Assembly (NCBI GenBank): GCA_003540955.1
Contig: DPMX01000206.1
Coordinates: 1-12,561, forward strand
From: Gammaproteobacteria bacterium
Lineage (GTDB): Bacteria > Pseudomonadota > Gammaproteobacteria > Ga0077536
DNA length: 12,561 nucleotides
Direction of reading: 5' to 3'
The notes beneath the pieces were generated by a model that was given only the letters and a program-made list of their open reading frames with translations, searched no databases and was not told the origin of the DNA. Made by a program: the position numbers and the translations under genes. This document shows, piece after piece, positions 1 to 7,097 of the stretch. Position 1 is the stretch's first letter. Each line of letters begins with the position of its first letter.

Positions 1-368
1 TACGCGAGCCTTGCCGATTAAAATTGTGCAACATTCGTGCTCTGGGACCTAGGCACCGCTCTAGCGACTTGTATAACAGGTGTGCTTATTGGTATTTTAT
101 GCAGCCGATCGAAATGGGTAATTACCTGATCGGTGCATTTGTCCCGACATTAACCAATGTAACAAATAAGAATTTGGGATCGAAACAGCGACATTTTAGG
201 CACCCGAAGTGCTGGGAGTGACGTGGTGAAAAGAACCTTTAAAGAACATGGGAACCGACAACCGATGACTATCATAGTGCGAGATCGACGTTAAAATCTG
301 CAGCGAAGATCACCGTGCATTCCGAGAAAAATCTGGCTAAACCTACGTAAAGTAAAACAGGATCATTC
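1..368. other. Upstream region with no convincing gene
   Basis: I see no convincing gene here. One plus-strand frame stays open from the window edge to 221, but its translation is irregular, rich in Arg, Cys and His, and resembles no family I know. Another plus frame reads YASLAD and stops at 19-21, which could be the last codons of a gene lying outside the window; this cannot be decided from six codons. The stretch probably holds the promoter and leader of the gene starting at 369. Its clearest structure is the nested inverted repeat at 101-136, annotated separately. No tRNA-like fold or intrinsic terminator with a T-tract was found. Confidence 0.5.
69..136 (+). promoter_or_regulatory. Possible promoter followed by nested inverted repeat
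   Basis: Seen: TTGTAT (69-74) and TATTTT (93-98), 18 bases apart, a loose match to sigma-70 boxes. Just downstream CCGATC (105-110) and GATCGG (128-133) form a perfect 6-bp inverted repeat, and between them lies a perfect 10-base palindrome, GGTAATTACC (117-126). The repeat would sit at the predicted transcription start, where a repressor site would be expected. Inference only: it may instead be an RNA hairpin of an upstream transcript, or chance. If it drives the gene at 369, the leader would be about 260 bases long. Confidence 0.2.
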
Positions 369-1610
369 ATGATGAACTACAGTTGGAAACATACCGTTGC
401 CGCAGCAACTACAGTGGCTCTAAGTCTTATGACGGCGCCATTAGCGTTCTCTCAAGAAAGTGACGCTTTGCCCTCTCGTCTTGTAGAGCAAGTTGATTTT
501 ATTGGAGCAGCCGCCTTACCGACAATGGGCGGCATTGTCGTCGTAGGTCCATACGGTATGGTTGGTCTATTAAAGGAAGAAGATGGCGGCCTAAGACTGC
601 ACCGACACCCAGATCCTCCAAAAGAGGATTTTACTGCGGTTGCCGCATTATCCGATGCAGTAGCTTTAGTCGGTAGTTCGACGGGGAACATTTATTCGTA
701 CGATGGCACAACCCTCAAGAAGGTTGCAAAACTAGGTGAATACGAAGAACCTGTGCTCGCTATTGCTGTAGAAGACGGCGGTGCCTGGGCAGTAGGTGGC
801 CGTGGAATGGTTTCGAGATCTGACGATGGCAAAAGTTGGACTGACCTTGAAATCGTTGACGTTAAACAACCAACAATTACATGGCACTCTGGAGCCGCGG
901 AAAGCTGGTATTTTGGCATCTCGAATATTGATCCTGACACGATAAAATTTACCGGTAACGTGGGCGGCAAACCTGCGGTCGATAGGGAACATTACGAAAT
1001 TTTCAGCGAAGAAGGTTACCTTCAGAACAGTGTTCCGTTTGACATGGATACACCCCCGACTATCGAATATCAATTTAATCCCGGCCCACCCTTTCGTCCA
1101 GGCGATGTAACGTGGAACGTCGTACTACTAGACGGTGAATCCGTGCTGATAGCCGGTGAATTCGGATTGGTGTTGCAAAGTGCTGATGGAGGCGATACGT
1201 GGGTACGCCGTGATAGCGTGCTAGTCAACAAGGAGCCCGACGTAGCCTACTGGCTCGCCGGCACCCAAAATGGTGAGAAAATCATCCTGACTGGGGCAGC
1301 AGGCGTGAATAGTCTTAGCACTGACGGCGGTGTTAGTTGGGAACTTCAACCGCAACCCGGTAACGAAGGTATCTTTGGTATCAGCTTACTTGACAACGGT
1401 GATCCTATCATCGCGGGCGCCGTAGGATTGATCGGCACATTCGATGGTAACGATTGGTCCATTGCAGACCGCACGCGTTTAAAACTACTCTCTTGGCTAA
1501 AAAACCCCGTGCCTCTCCAGGACGGTTCCGTGCTGATGCTGGGTGGACGCTCTACCGCCATCAACTACAAAGATGGAGAGTGGACTCGCGTTCCTGTGCG
1601 AGTTGAATAG
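369..1610 (+). CDS. Exported YCF48-like beta-propeller protein
   Basis: This 413-residue protein begins with a likely Sec signal peptide: a Lys-containing start, a hydrophobic stretch at about residues 9-26, and a probable cut after Ser28 (AFS|QES). The mature part repeats a Gly-x-x-Gly...Ser/Thr-x-Asp-Gly-Gly-x-Ser/Thr-Trp unit, clearest at residues 143-157, 263-278, 309-324, 350-363 and 391-405. This is the blade pattern of the YCF48/HCF136 and BNR propellers. No glycosidase signature is visible, so an assembly or binding role in the periplasm is more likely than catalysis. In many gammaproteobacteria a similar gene sits beside an MMPL/RND transporter and DUF1302/DUF1329 genes; none is inside this window on its 3' side, where a strong terminator follows. 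Start: an AGGA at 359-362 lies six bases before ATG 369; a second ATG follows immediately at 372, so the start may be one codon later. The exact function is unknown. Confidence 0.85.
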   Translation: MMNYSWKHTVAAATTVALSLMTAPLAFSQESDALPSRLVEQVDFIGAAALPTMGGIVVVGPYGMVGLLKEEDGGLRLHRHPDPPKEDFTAVAALSDAVALVGSSTGNIYSYDGTTLKKVAKLGEYEEPVLAIAVEDGGAWAVGGRGMVSRSDDGKSWTDLEIVDVKQPTITWHSGAAESWYFGISNIDPDTIKFTGNVGGKPAVDREHYEIFSEEGYLQNSVPFDMDTPPTIEYQFNPGPPFRPGDVTWNVVLLDGESVLIAGEFGLVLQSADGGDTWVRRDSVLVNKEPDVAYWLAGTQNGEKIILTGAAGVNSLSTDGGVSWELQPQPGNEGIFGISLLDNGDPIIAGAVGLIGTFDGNDWSIADRTRLKLLSWLKNPVPLQDGSVLMLGGRSTAINYKDGEWTRVPVRVE

Positions 1611-1633
1611 CGCGTTCTTTCAGTAGTTCGACA

Positions 1634-1664
1634 AAAACGGCGCTCAAGGGGCGCCGTTTTTTTT
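1634..1664 (+). terminator. Intrinsic terminator, probably bidirectional
   Basis: The arms AAAACGGCGC (1634-1643) and GCGCCGTTTT (1651-1660) pair perfectly over 10 bp around a 7-base loop. The run of eight T at 1657-1664 gives a classic rho-independent terminator 24 bases after the stop of the YCF48-like gene. Read on the other strand, the A-run at 1633-1637 gives five U, so the same hairpin can also end the minus-strand transcript coming from tag, whose stop is about 65 bases away. Confidence 0.92.
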
Positions 1665-1728
1665 CTACCTCCATATTCAGCGAGCACTCCCTTTCCCAAT
1701 AATTAGCGCAGCCCCCGCCAACAAGATT

Positions 1729-2307
1729 TCAGCCGTAGGTATTTATAATTTCCTGACGACGATAGCATTCAAGCGTGTGGTCATTCACCAAGCCAGTCGC
1801 TTGCATGTATGCATATGCGATAGTAGACCCAAAAAATTTAAACCCACGAACTTTCAAATCTTTTGCCACTGCATCTGACTGGGTTGTCGTCGCTCGATAG
1901 TCCGATGGCTTTTCCAATCTATTGACAACCGGCCTACCATTAACAAAACGCCAGATGTAATTCGCAAACGTGTCAAACTCAGCCTGAATTTCCATAAATC
2001 GACGTGCGTTAGAAATTGCAGCCTCAATCTTTAGCCGGTTCCGGATAATACCTGGATCGTTCATCAAAACTTTTACGTTGCTAGCGTTGAATTGAGCGAC
2101 TTTTTCGACATCAAAACCCGCAAACGCGCGGCGATAATGTTCTCTCTTCCGAAGTACCGTATACCAACTAAGACCGGCTTGTGCTGCCTCCAAAGTGACG
2201 AATTCAAATAGCGTGTGATCATCGTAAACTGGATCCCCCCACTCCAAATCGTGATACTCCCGATAACCTGGTTTTGTTAAATCCACCCAAGGGCAACGCG
2301 CCTTCAT
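1729..2307 (-). CDS. tag: DNA-3-methyladenine glycosylase I
   Basis: This 192-residue enzyme (E. coli Tag has 187) excises N3-methyladenine from alkylated DNA in the cytoplasm, the first step of base-excision repair. The N-terminus MKARCPW and the family blocks YHDLEWG, AGLSW and RGFKFFGSTIAY are all present. The structural zinc ligands of E. coli Tag (Cys4, His17, His175, Cys179) correspond to Cys5, His19, His177 and Cys181. The base-pocket residues Glu38 and Trp46 correspond to Glu40 and Trp48. Start: the frame is open to 2421, but those extra 38 codons overlap the thiolase gene and code for an Arg-rich stretch absent from the family, so ATG at 2307 is chosen. It lies 19 bases after the thiolase stop, in the same direction, with only a weak ribosome site, so it is probably co-transcribed with the thiolase gene. 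No sign of Ada-type regulation was seen. Confidence 0.95.
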   Translation of the reverse strand: MKARCPWVDLTKPGYREYHDLEWGDPVYDDHTLFEFVTLEAAQAGLSWYTVLRKREHYRRAFAGFDVEKVAQFNASNVKVLMNDPGIIRNRLKIEAAISNARRFMEIQAEFDTFANYIWRFVNGRPVVNRLEKPSDYRATTTQSDAVAKDLKVRGFKFFGSTIAYAYMQATGLVNDHTLECYRRQEIINTYG

Positions 2308-2326
2308 ATCTTTTAGGTCGAGTCTT

Positions 2327-3511
2327 TTATTCGCCAATCTCAATCGCCACTGCCGTCGCCTCGCCACCACCGATGCACAGACTCGCAATACCTCGACTGT
2401 GGCCCAAATCTTCCATAGCATGAAGTAACGTCACCAAGATTCGCGCGCCTGAGGCGCCAATCGGGTGACCTAGAGCACATGCGCCACCCCGGACGTTGAG
2501 TTTTGAATGAGGAATTTCGAGGTCGGACATCGCTGCCATCGCGACCACTGCAAAAGCTTCGTTTATTTCAAATAACCCAACATCGTCGATCGACCAGCCG
2601 ACACGCTCAAGAAGCTTTCGCACCGCCGAAACTGGAGCAGTCGTAAACCAACCCGGTTCCTGTGCGTGCGTTGAATGTCCAACGATAGTCGCTCGTCGAT
2701 CTATGCCCATTGCCTTTGCATTAGTCAACGAGGTGAGGACTAGCGCTGCGGCGCCATCGGAAATTGAACTTGAGTTTGCCGCCGTTACAGTGCCGTCCTT
2801 TGCAAAGGCAGGCCGTAATGCAGTGATCCGATCAAGCTTTGCCTTGCCCGGTTGTTCATCGGTTTCGATCTCGAACGAATCTTTCCGGGACTCCACAATG
2901 ACCTCCGCGATCTCACGGGAGAAACTTCCATCCGCTACAGCTTGGCGCGCCCGATTTAATGACTCAATCGCGTATTGATCTTGTGCGTCACGAGTAAACT
3001 TGTATTTTCTCGCGCAATCTTCAGCAAATGTCCCCATTAGGCGGCCCTTCTCGAATGCGTCCTCGAGTCCATCGAAAAACATATGATCCAACATTTCGCC
3101 ATGACCCAGACGCATCCCATCGCGAACTTTCGGCAAAAGATACGGTGAGTTGGTCATACTCTCCATTCCTCCGGCAACGACAATATCCGCAGATTTTGCT
3201 TTGATCGCGTCATGAGCAAACATGACCGCCTTCATGCCCGATCCGCACATTTTGTTCACTGTAGTACATCCGACGGCTGATGGTATCCCAGCCTTTATCG
3301 AGGCTTGACGGGCTGGGGCTTGACCTAGCCCGGCCGCAAGGACGCAACCCATGATCGTTTCGTCCACCGCGTCTGGAGAGATTTTCGCACGCTCGAGTGC
3401 TTTTTTGATTGCAGCGGCGCCGAGGGACGGGGCTGCCACAGTTCCCAAAGTACCCTGCATACCACCCATTGGAGTTCTGGCTAAGCCTGCAATTACGACT
3501 GGGTCGGACAT
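2327..3511 (-). CDS. Acetyl-CoA acetyltransferase (thiolase)
   Basis: A full-length 394-residue thiolase of the AtoB/PhaA/ACAT type. It either splits acetoacetyl-CoA or longer 3-ketoacyl-CoA with CoA, or condenses two acetyl-CoA. The catalytic set is complete and in the standard places: nucleophile Cys89 (NKMCGSG), the NEAFA block at 317-321, His349 (GHPIGASG) and Cys379 (CIGGGEA). Sequence alone does not settle chain-length preference or direction. The length and the GMESM and GHPIGASGAR blocks fit the short-chain group better than FadA, and no FadB-like partner is adjacent. Start ATG 3511 is supported by GAGGGG nine bases upstream (3521-3526). It lies 102 bases downstream of lhgO on the same strand with no terminator-like hairpin between, and 19 bases before tag. 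Three functionally unlike genes may therefore share a transcript. Confidence 0.95.
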   Translation of the reverse strand: MSDPVVIAGLARTPMGGMQGTLGTVAAPSLGAAAIKKALERAKISPDAVDETIMGCVLAAGLGQAPARQASIKAGIPSAVGCTTVNKMCGSGMKAVMFAHDAIKAKSADIVVAGGMESMTNSPYLLPKVRDGMRLGHGEMLDHMFFDGLEDAFEKGRLMGTFAEDCARKYKFTRDAQDQYAIESLNRARQAVADGSFSREIAEVIVESRKDSFEIETDEQPGKAKLDRITALRPAFAKDGTVTAANSSSISDGAAALVLTSLTNAKAMGIDRRATIVGHSTHAQEPGWFTTAPVSAVRKLLERVGWSIDDVGLFEINEAFAVVAMAAMSDLEIPHSKLNVRGGACALGHPIGASGARILVTLLHAMEDLGHSRGIASLCIGGGEATAVAIEIGE

Positions 3512-3613
3512 GACGTTGATCCCCTCAATTTTAGTTAATGAATGAACCAGTTTATCACGTGTGTTTTAGCACTTGGCTCGTAAGAATTTGAATAGTTTTA
3601 AGCAGACAAATCC

Positions 3614-4819
3614 TTAAAGTTTAGATGCTCCCTTTCCTAAATGACCTACGACGAAGTCGGCGATTGGGATAGCGGCGGTCGCAGCCGGCGAAGGCGCATT
3701 GCAAACGTGCGTTGTACGAGTTGTACTTTTAATCACAAAGTCTTGAATAAGCCGGCCATCCGAACTGACGGCTTGCGCACGCACGCCACACTGGGGCGCG
3801 AAAAGATCAGATAGCTCGAGAGTCGGGCAGTACTTTCGTATCGCCGCTAAATATGCGCGCTTACTGAATGTCCGAATACATTCAGTAAGCCCTGGCAATG
3901 GATATCGCAATAACAATTTCCATAATCCCGGGTAACGTATGATATCCACTATGTCCGTTACGGATACCGCGAGTTTCCTATACGCCTCACGGTTTAGCGC
4001 TAGCATCGCGCTAGGCCCAACGGTCATAGCACCATAAATTGTAGGAGTTAAGTGAACCCCTAGAAATGGAAGCGACGGATCTGGCACTGGATATATAAGC
4101 CGACTGACAATATCCGCACGTTGCCCTCGCAAACAATAAAAATCACCACGAAATGGAACAATCGCGAAATCAACGGCTAAGCCTGCTATGCGTGCCAACC
4201 TATCCGATTGTAACCCGGCGCAAACAATCAGATGCTTACCAGTAACCACGCTAACAGAGTCTTCGACTTGAACAGAATCGGCGCTTTCTCTAATTGCCGT
4301 AACCTCCGCACCCATTTTGAACACTGCGCCGGAATTAACTAATAATTCGTGCATCTTCCGACAGATCTCGGCGTAGTCCACGATACCCGTTTCGACAACC
4401 TCAAGTGCCGCCAGACCATTGATATTGGGTTCTAATTCGTTCAATTCGCTCTTTGTTAGAGTGTGACACTCGGCGCCGTTACTGCGTGCCCGCTTAGAAA
4501 GTTGCTCTAAACGGTGCACTTCCTGTTGAGTCGTACCTACGATTAGTTTTCCGCACTGCTTAAACGGGATCCCATTCGCCCTACAAAAGGCAATCGTCTC
4601 TAGGAGTCCCGCACGACATAGACGAGCTTTGAGCGATCCTGGTTCGTAATACACGCCGGCATGAATAACGCCACTATTGTGTCCACTTTGGTGGGCGGCA
4701 ACCCTGGCCTCCTTATCGAGAATAGCCAGCCGGGCACGTGGATACCTTTCTTGGAGACGCATAGCTGTCGCGAGTCCGATGATCCCCGCACCGACGATTA
4801 TAAAATCGTAATCTGCCAT
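3614..4819 (-). CDS. lhgO: L-2-hydroxyglutarate oxidase (FAD)
   Basis: This 401-residue flavoprotein of the DAO family oxidises L-2-hydroxyglutarate to 2-oxoglutarate; in E. coli LhgO passes the electrons to the membrane quinone pool. The FAD-binding Rossmann motif is at the N-terminus (Gly10-x-Gly12-x-x-Gly15). The family hallmark follows at 43-58 (H-QSGHNSGVIHAGVYY). Further E. coli LhgO blocks are IYPVPDPSLPFLGVHLT, GVRAQAV at 345-351 and HVCNAPSPAAT at 371-381. Resemblance to E. coli LhgO runs nearly end to end, though this protein stops about 20 residues earlier. In E. coli lhgO sits beside csiD and gabDTP; none of these is here. Start ATG 4819 matches the family start, although no good Shine-Dalgarno sequence precedes it. 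It diverges from cysC across 162 bases, and a D-2-hydroxyglutarate dehydrogenase-like gene lies beyond cysC. Confidence 0.93.
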   Translation of the reverse strand: MADYDFIIVGAGIIGLATAMRLQERYPRARLAILDKEARVAAHQSGHNSGVIHAGVYYEPGSLKARLCRAGLLETIAFCRANGIPFKQCGKLIVGTTQQEVHRLEQLSKRARSNGAECHTLTKSELNELEPNINGLAALEVVETGIVDYAEICRKMHELLVNSGAVFKMGAEVTAIRESADSVQVEDSVSVVTGKHLIVCAGLQSDRLARIAGLAVDFAIVPFRGDFYCLRGQRADIVSRLIYPVPDPSLPFLGVHLTPTIYGAMTVGPSAMLALNREAYRKLAVSVTDIVDIIRYPGLWKLLLRYPLPGLTECIRTFSKRAYLAAIRKYCPTLELSDLFAPQCGVRAQAVSSDGRLIQDFVIKSTTRTTHVCNAPSPAATAAIPIADFVVGHLGKGASKL

Positions 4820-4981
4820 AGGCTGATGGAATTTTTACCAAATTACATTGCTGCGACTTTCTGCTTAATCACCGCCCTTTAGTGTTTAAAAATGCTCTAC
4901 CTGTTTGCGACTCTCGACCGGACTATTCTGGTAAAATATTCGTCCATTCGCTCACTGAGCAATTCACAATGGCACACAATT

Positions 4982-5590
4982 ATGCCACAAAGTAACAACA
5001 TTACATGGCACAAGAATCTGATAACGAACGCGGAACGCTCTCAATTGAAAGGGCACAAAGGAGTGTTGCTTTGGTTCACTGGATTAAGCGCCGCTGGTAA
5101 AAGTACGATAGCAAACGCCGTCGAATACAAACTCAATCGCCGTCTAATTCATACTTATTTATTGGACGGCGACAACGTTCGCCACGGCTTGAACAGCAAA
5201 CTTGGGTTTTCCGTTGAAGATCGCGCAGAAAACATCCGACGTATTGGCGAAGTCGGTAAACTCATGGTCGATGCTGGATTAATTGTATGCACGGCTTTCA
5301 TCTCACCGTATCGCCGCGACCGTGAGTTAGTTCGGAAAACGATGTCGGCCGGACAATTCATCGAAATTTTCGTGGATGCATCTCTTGATACCTGCGAACG
5401 CCGTGACCCAAAAGGCCTATACAAGCAAGCTCGCGCGGGGAAGCTTCAACACTTTACGGGGATCGACGATCCCTACGAAGTGCCAGAAAACCCAGAAATC
5501 ATTTTGGACTCTAACACATTAGGTATCGAAGCCCTGGCCGACCAGATTATCGAATACTTAGCCGGGGAAGCGCTATTGTCGTTAACGTGA
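4982..5590 (+). CDS. cysC: Adenylylsulfate (APS) kinase
   Basis: CysC phosphorylates adenylylsulfate with ATP to PAPS, the activated sulfate used for reduction or for sulfating metabolites. The 202-residue product matches E. coli CysC (201). Visible motifs are the P-loop GLSAAGKST (34-42), DGDNVRHGL (62-70), RRIGEVGKL (86-94), FISPYRRDR with the phosphorylated-Ser equivalent Ser108, and the lid block KGLYKQARAGKLQHFTGI. The P-loop reads SAAGKS where E. coli has SGSGKS; the Lys and Ser that bind ATP are kept. Start: the frame is open from 4892, but family alignment places the N-terminus at the Met of MPQSNNITWHKN (ATG 4982); the upstream 30 codons look like leader sequence. No sulfate adenylyltransferase (cysD, cysN) is adjacent, which is unusual, so the partners must lie elsewhere. 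The gene is single, divergent from lhgO, and ends 22 bases from the stop of the convergent FAD oxidase. Confidence 0.94.
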   Translation: MPQSNNITWHKNLITNAERSQLKGHKGVLLWFTGLSAAGKSTIANAVEYKLNRRLIHTYLLDGDNVRHGLNSKLGFSVEDRAENIRRIGEVGKLMVDAGLIVCTAFISPYRRDRELVRKTMSAGQFIEIFVDASLDTCERRDPKGLYKQARAGKLQHFTGIDDPYEVPENPEIILDSNTLGIEALADQIIEYLAGEALLSLT

Positions 5591-5612
5591 ACAGTTTTTT
5601 ACAGTATTTGAT

Positions 5613-7022
5613 TCAGAGTACCTTCCCAGGGTTCATGAGACCTCGGGGGTCAATCGTCGCTTTGATCTGGCGCATCAATTCAAGTCCTACGGGGTCGCCC
5701 AATTTCTCCAATGTGTCACGTTTAAGCTTACCGATTCCGTGTTCAGCACTAAAACTTCCGTTGCGGCCCGTTGCCATACTATGAATAAGATCTGAGATTG
5801 CTACAGAATTTCCGCGCAGATACACATCAGATTCTTCATGCTCTGGTGGAAGCACATTAAAATGCAGATTACCGTCACCGACATGTCCGTAGATTGAAAG
5901 CCCGCAATTCGGAAAACTAGCCTTCATCGCAATGCTGGCATCTTCCGTGTAAGAACAAAGCTCGGAGATAGGAATCGACACATCGTGCTTAACCGATCCT
6001 CCAAGTTGTTTTTCAGCGCTAGGTATCATTTCGCGCAATTTCCAGAACGCGAGACGCTGCTCTTCTGTTTGAGCGATCACGGCGTCTCCAATAACCCCCT
6101 GCTCAATCCCTCCCATTAATACTTGCTCAAATTCCACATTTAGCGCTGCGTCATCACCAAAGGCGGAAAGTTCAACTAGGGCGTGATGATCTTCCGTCGT
6201 ATCAATTGGATTCCGACAACCAGGGATAGACCGCACGACCATAGCTAACGCCTCCCTAGAAATATATTCGAACGAAGTAATACAATCACCCAATTCCTTG
6301 CGAAGCAGTCCTAATATGGTAACAGCAGCAGCTAGATTGCTGATCGACAGCCAGGCCGTAATTCGAGAATTTGGCATCGGATAAAGTCTTAACTGCACCG
6401 TCGAAATAATCCCCAAACTACCTTCAGCACCGATGAACAGCTGTTTTAAATCGTAACCTGTATTGTCTTTGCGCAGGCCCTTCATGTCACTCCAAACGCG
6501 TCCATCGGGAAGCACAACCTCAAGTCCGATTACCAACTCACGCGTGGTGCCGTACCGTAATACCGCAAGCCCCCCCGCATTTGTCGAAACATTCCCTCCT
6601 AATTGGCAGCTCGCCTCTGAACCCATGCTCAGCGGAAGTAGCAATTGATGTTTAGCTGCGGCTTGTTGAGCGGCAGCAAGCGTGACACCGGCTTGCGCCG
6701 TCATAGAAAAACCATCTTTATCTATTTCAATCACGCGGGCCATTCGCGAAAGATTGAACAAAACTTCTGTTCCGCTTTCATCTGGCGTTGCACCACCGCA
6801 ATAGCCTGTATTGCCACCTTGAGGGACAACACCAATACCCGCGTCGACACATAACCTAACTGCCTTCGCGAGTTCAGCCGTGGTTCGAGGTTGGACGATC
6901 GCTGCAGCGTGACCAACATATAGGCCGCGCTGATCATTCAGTAATGTCTCAGCGGTAGACAAATCCGTTATGAACCCGTCGTTGCCAACTATCGAACGCA
7001 GTTGTTTTAATGTTTCACGCAC
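5613..7022 (-). CDS. FAD-linked D-2-hydroxyacid dehydrogenase, likely D-2-hydroxyglutarate
   Basis: A 469-residue flavoprotein of the PCMH/VAO group related to GlcD and D-2-hydroxyglutarate dehydrogenase. The FAD-binding half includes PQGGNTGYCGGATP (67-80), LGGNVSTNAGG (141-151), LRYGTTRELVIGLEVVLP (155-172) and RKDNTGYDLKQLFIGAEGSLG (184-204 overall). The substrate half has the residues expected for the D-2-hydroxyglutarate branch: Arg330 (LREMIP), Lys345 (KHDVSIP), His380 and His387 (GHVGDGNLH), and Glu427-His428 (SAEHGIG). The C-terminus ends in the family MNPGKV. D-lactate or another D-2-hydroxyacid remains possible. Start: GTG at 7022; no ATG, GTG or TTG lies in frame between it and the upstream stop. 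The nearest ribosome site is weak (AGGTG, 11 bases away). It lies 75 bases after the unidentified gene on the same strand with no terminator between, so the two may be co-transcribed. Confidence 0.85.
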   Translation of the reverse strand: MRETLKQLRSIVGNDGFITDLSTAETLLNDQRGLYVGHAAAIVQPRTTAELAKAVRLCVDAGIGVVPQGGNTGYCGGATPDESGTEVLFNLSRMARVIEIDKDGFSMTAQAGVTLAAAQQAAAKHQLLLPLSMGSEASCQLGGNVSTNAGGLAVLRYGTTRELVIGLEVVLPDGRVWSDMKGLRKDNTGYDLKQLFIGAEGSLGIISTVQLRLYPMPNSRITAWLSISNLAAAVTILGLLRKELGDCITSFEYISREALAMVVRSIPGCRNPIDTTEDHHALVELSAFGDDAALNVEFEQVLMGGIEQGVIGDAVIAQTEEQRLAFWKLREMIPSAEKQLGGSVKHDVSIPISELCSYTEDASIAMKASFPNCGLSIYGHVGDGNLHFNVLPPEHEESDVYLRGNSVAISDLIHSMATGRNGSFSAEHGIGKLKRDTLEKLGDPVGLELMRQIKATIDPRGLMNPGKVL

Positions 7023-7097
7023 AATTTGACATACACCTAAACGACTAGAACACCACTAACGAGTCCTCAAGTCTCCATATCTAACCTTCCCCTTCAA

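Noticed and set aside
24..221. Open plus-strand frame of 65 codons near the left edge
   Set aside because: The product is irregular and matches no family, no ribosome site precedes the ATG, and a nested palindrome lies inside it.
2308..2421. Longer start for tag
   Set aside because: The 38 extra codons overlap the thiolase gene and are absent from the Tag family.
4905..4937. TTGCGA and TAAAAT boxes before cysC
   Set aside because: Spacing of 21 bases is too long for a normal sigma-70 promoter.
4892..4981. Longer start for cysC
   Set aside because: The added 30 residues have no counterpart in CysC and fall in the divergent promoter region with lhgO.
5587..5784. Plus-strand frame overlapping the 3' ends of cysC and the FAD oxidase
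   Set aside because: It is the antisense shadow of the FAD oxidase, whose C-terminal SAEHGIG and MNPGKV motifs prove the other strand codes.
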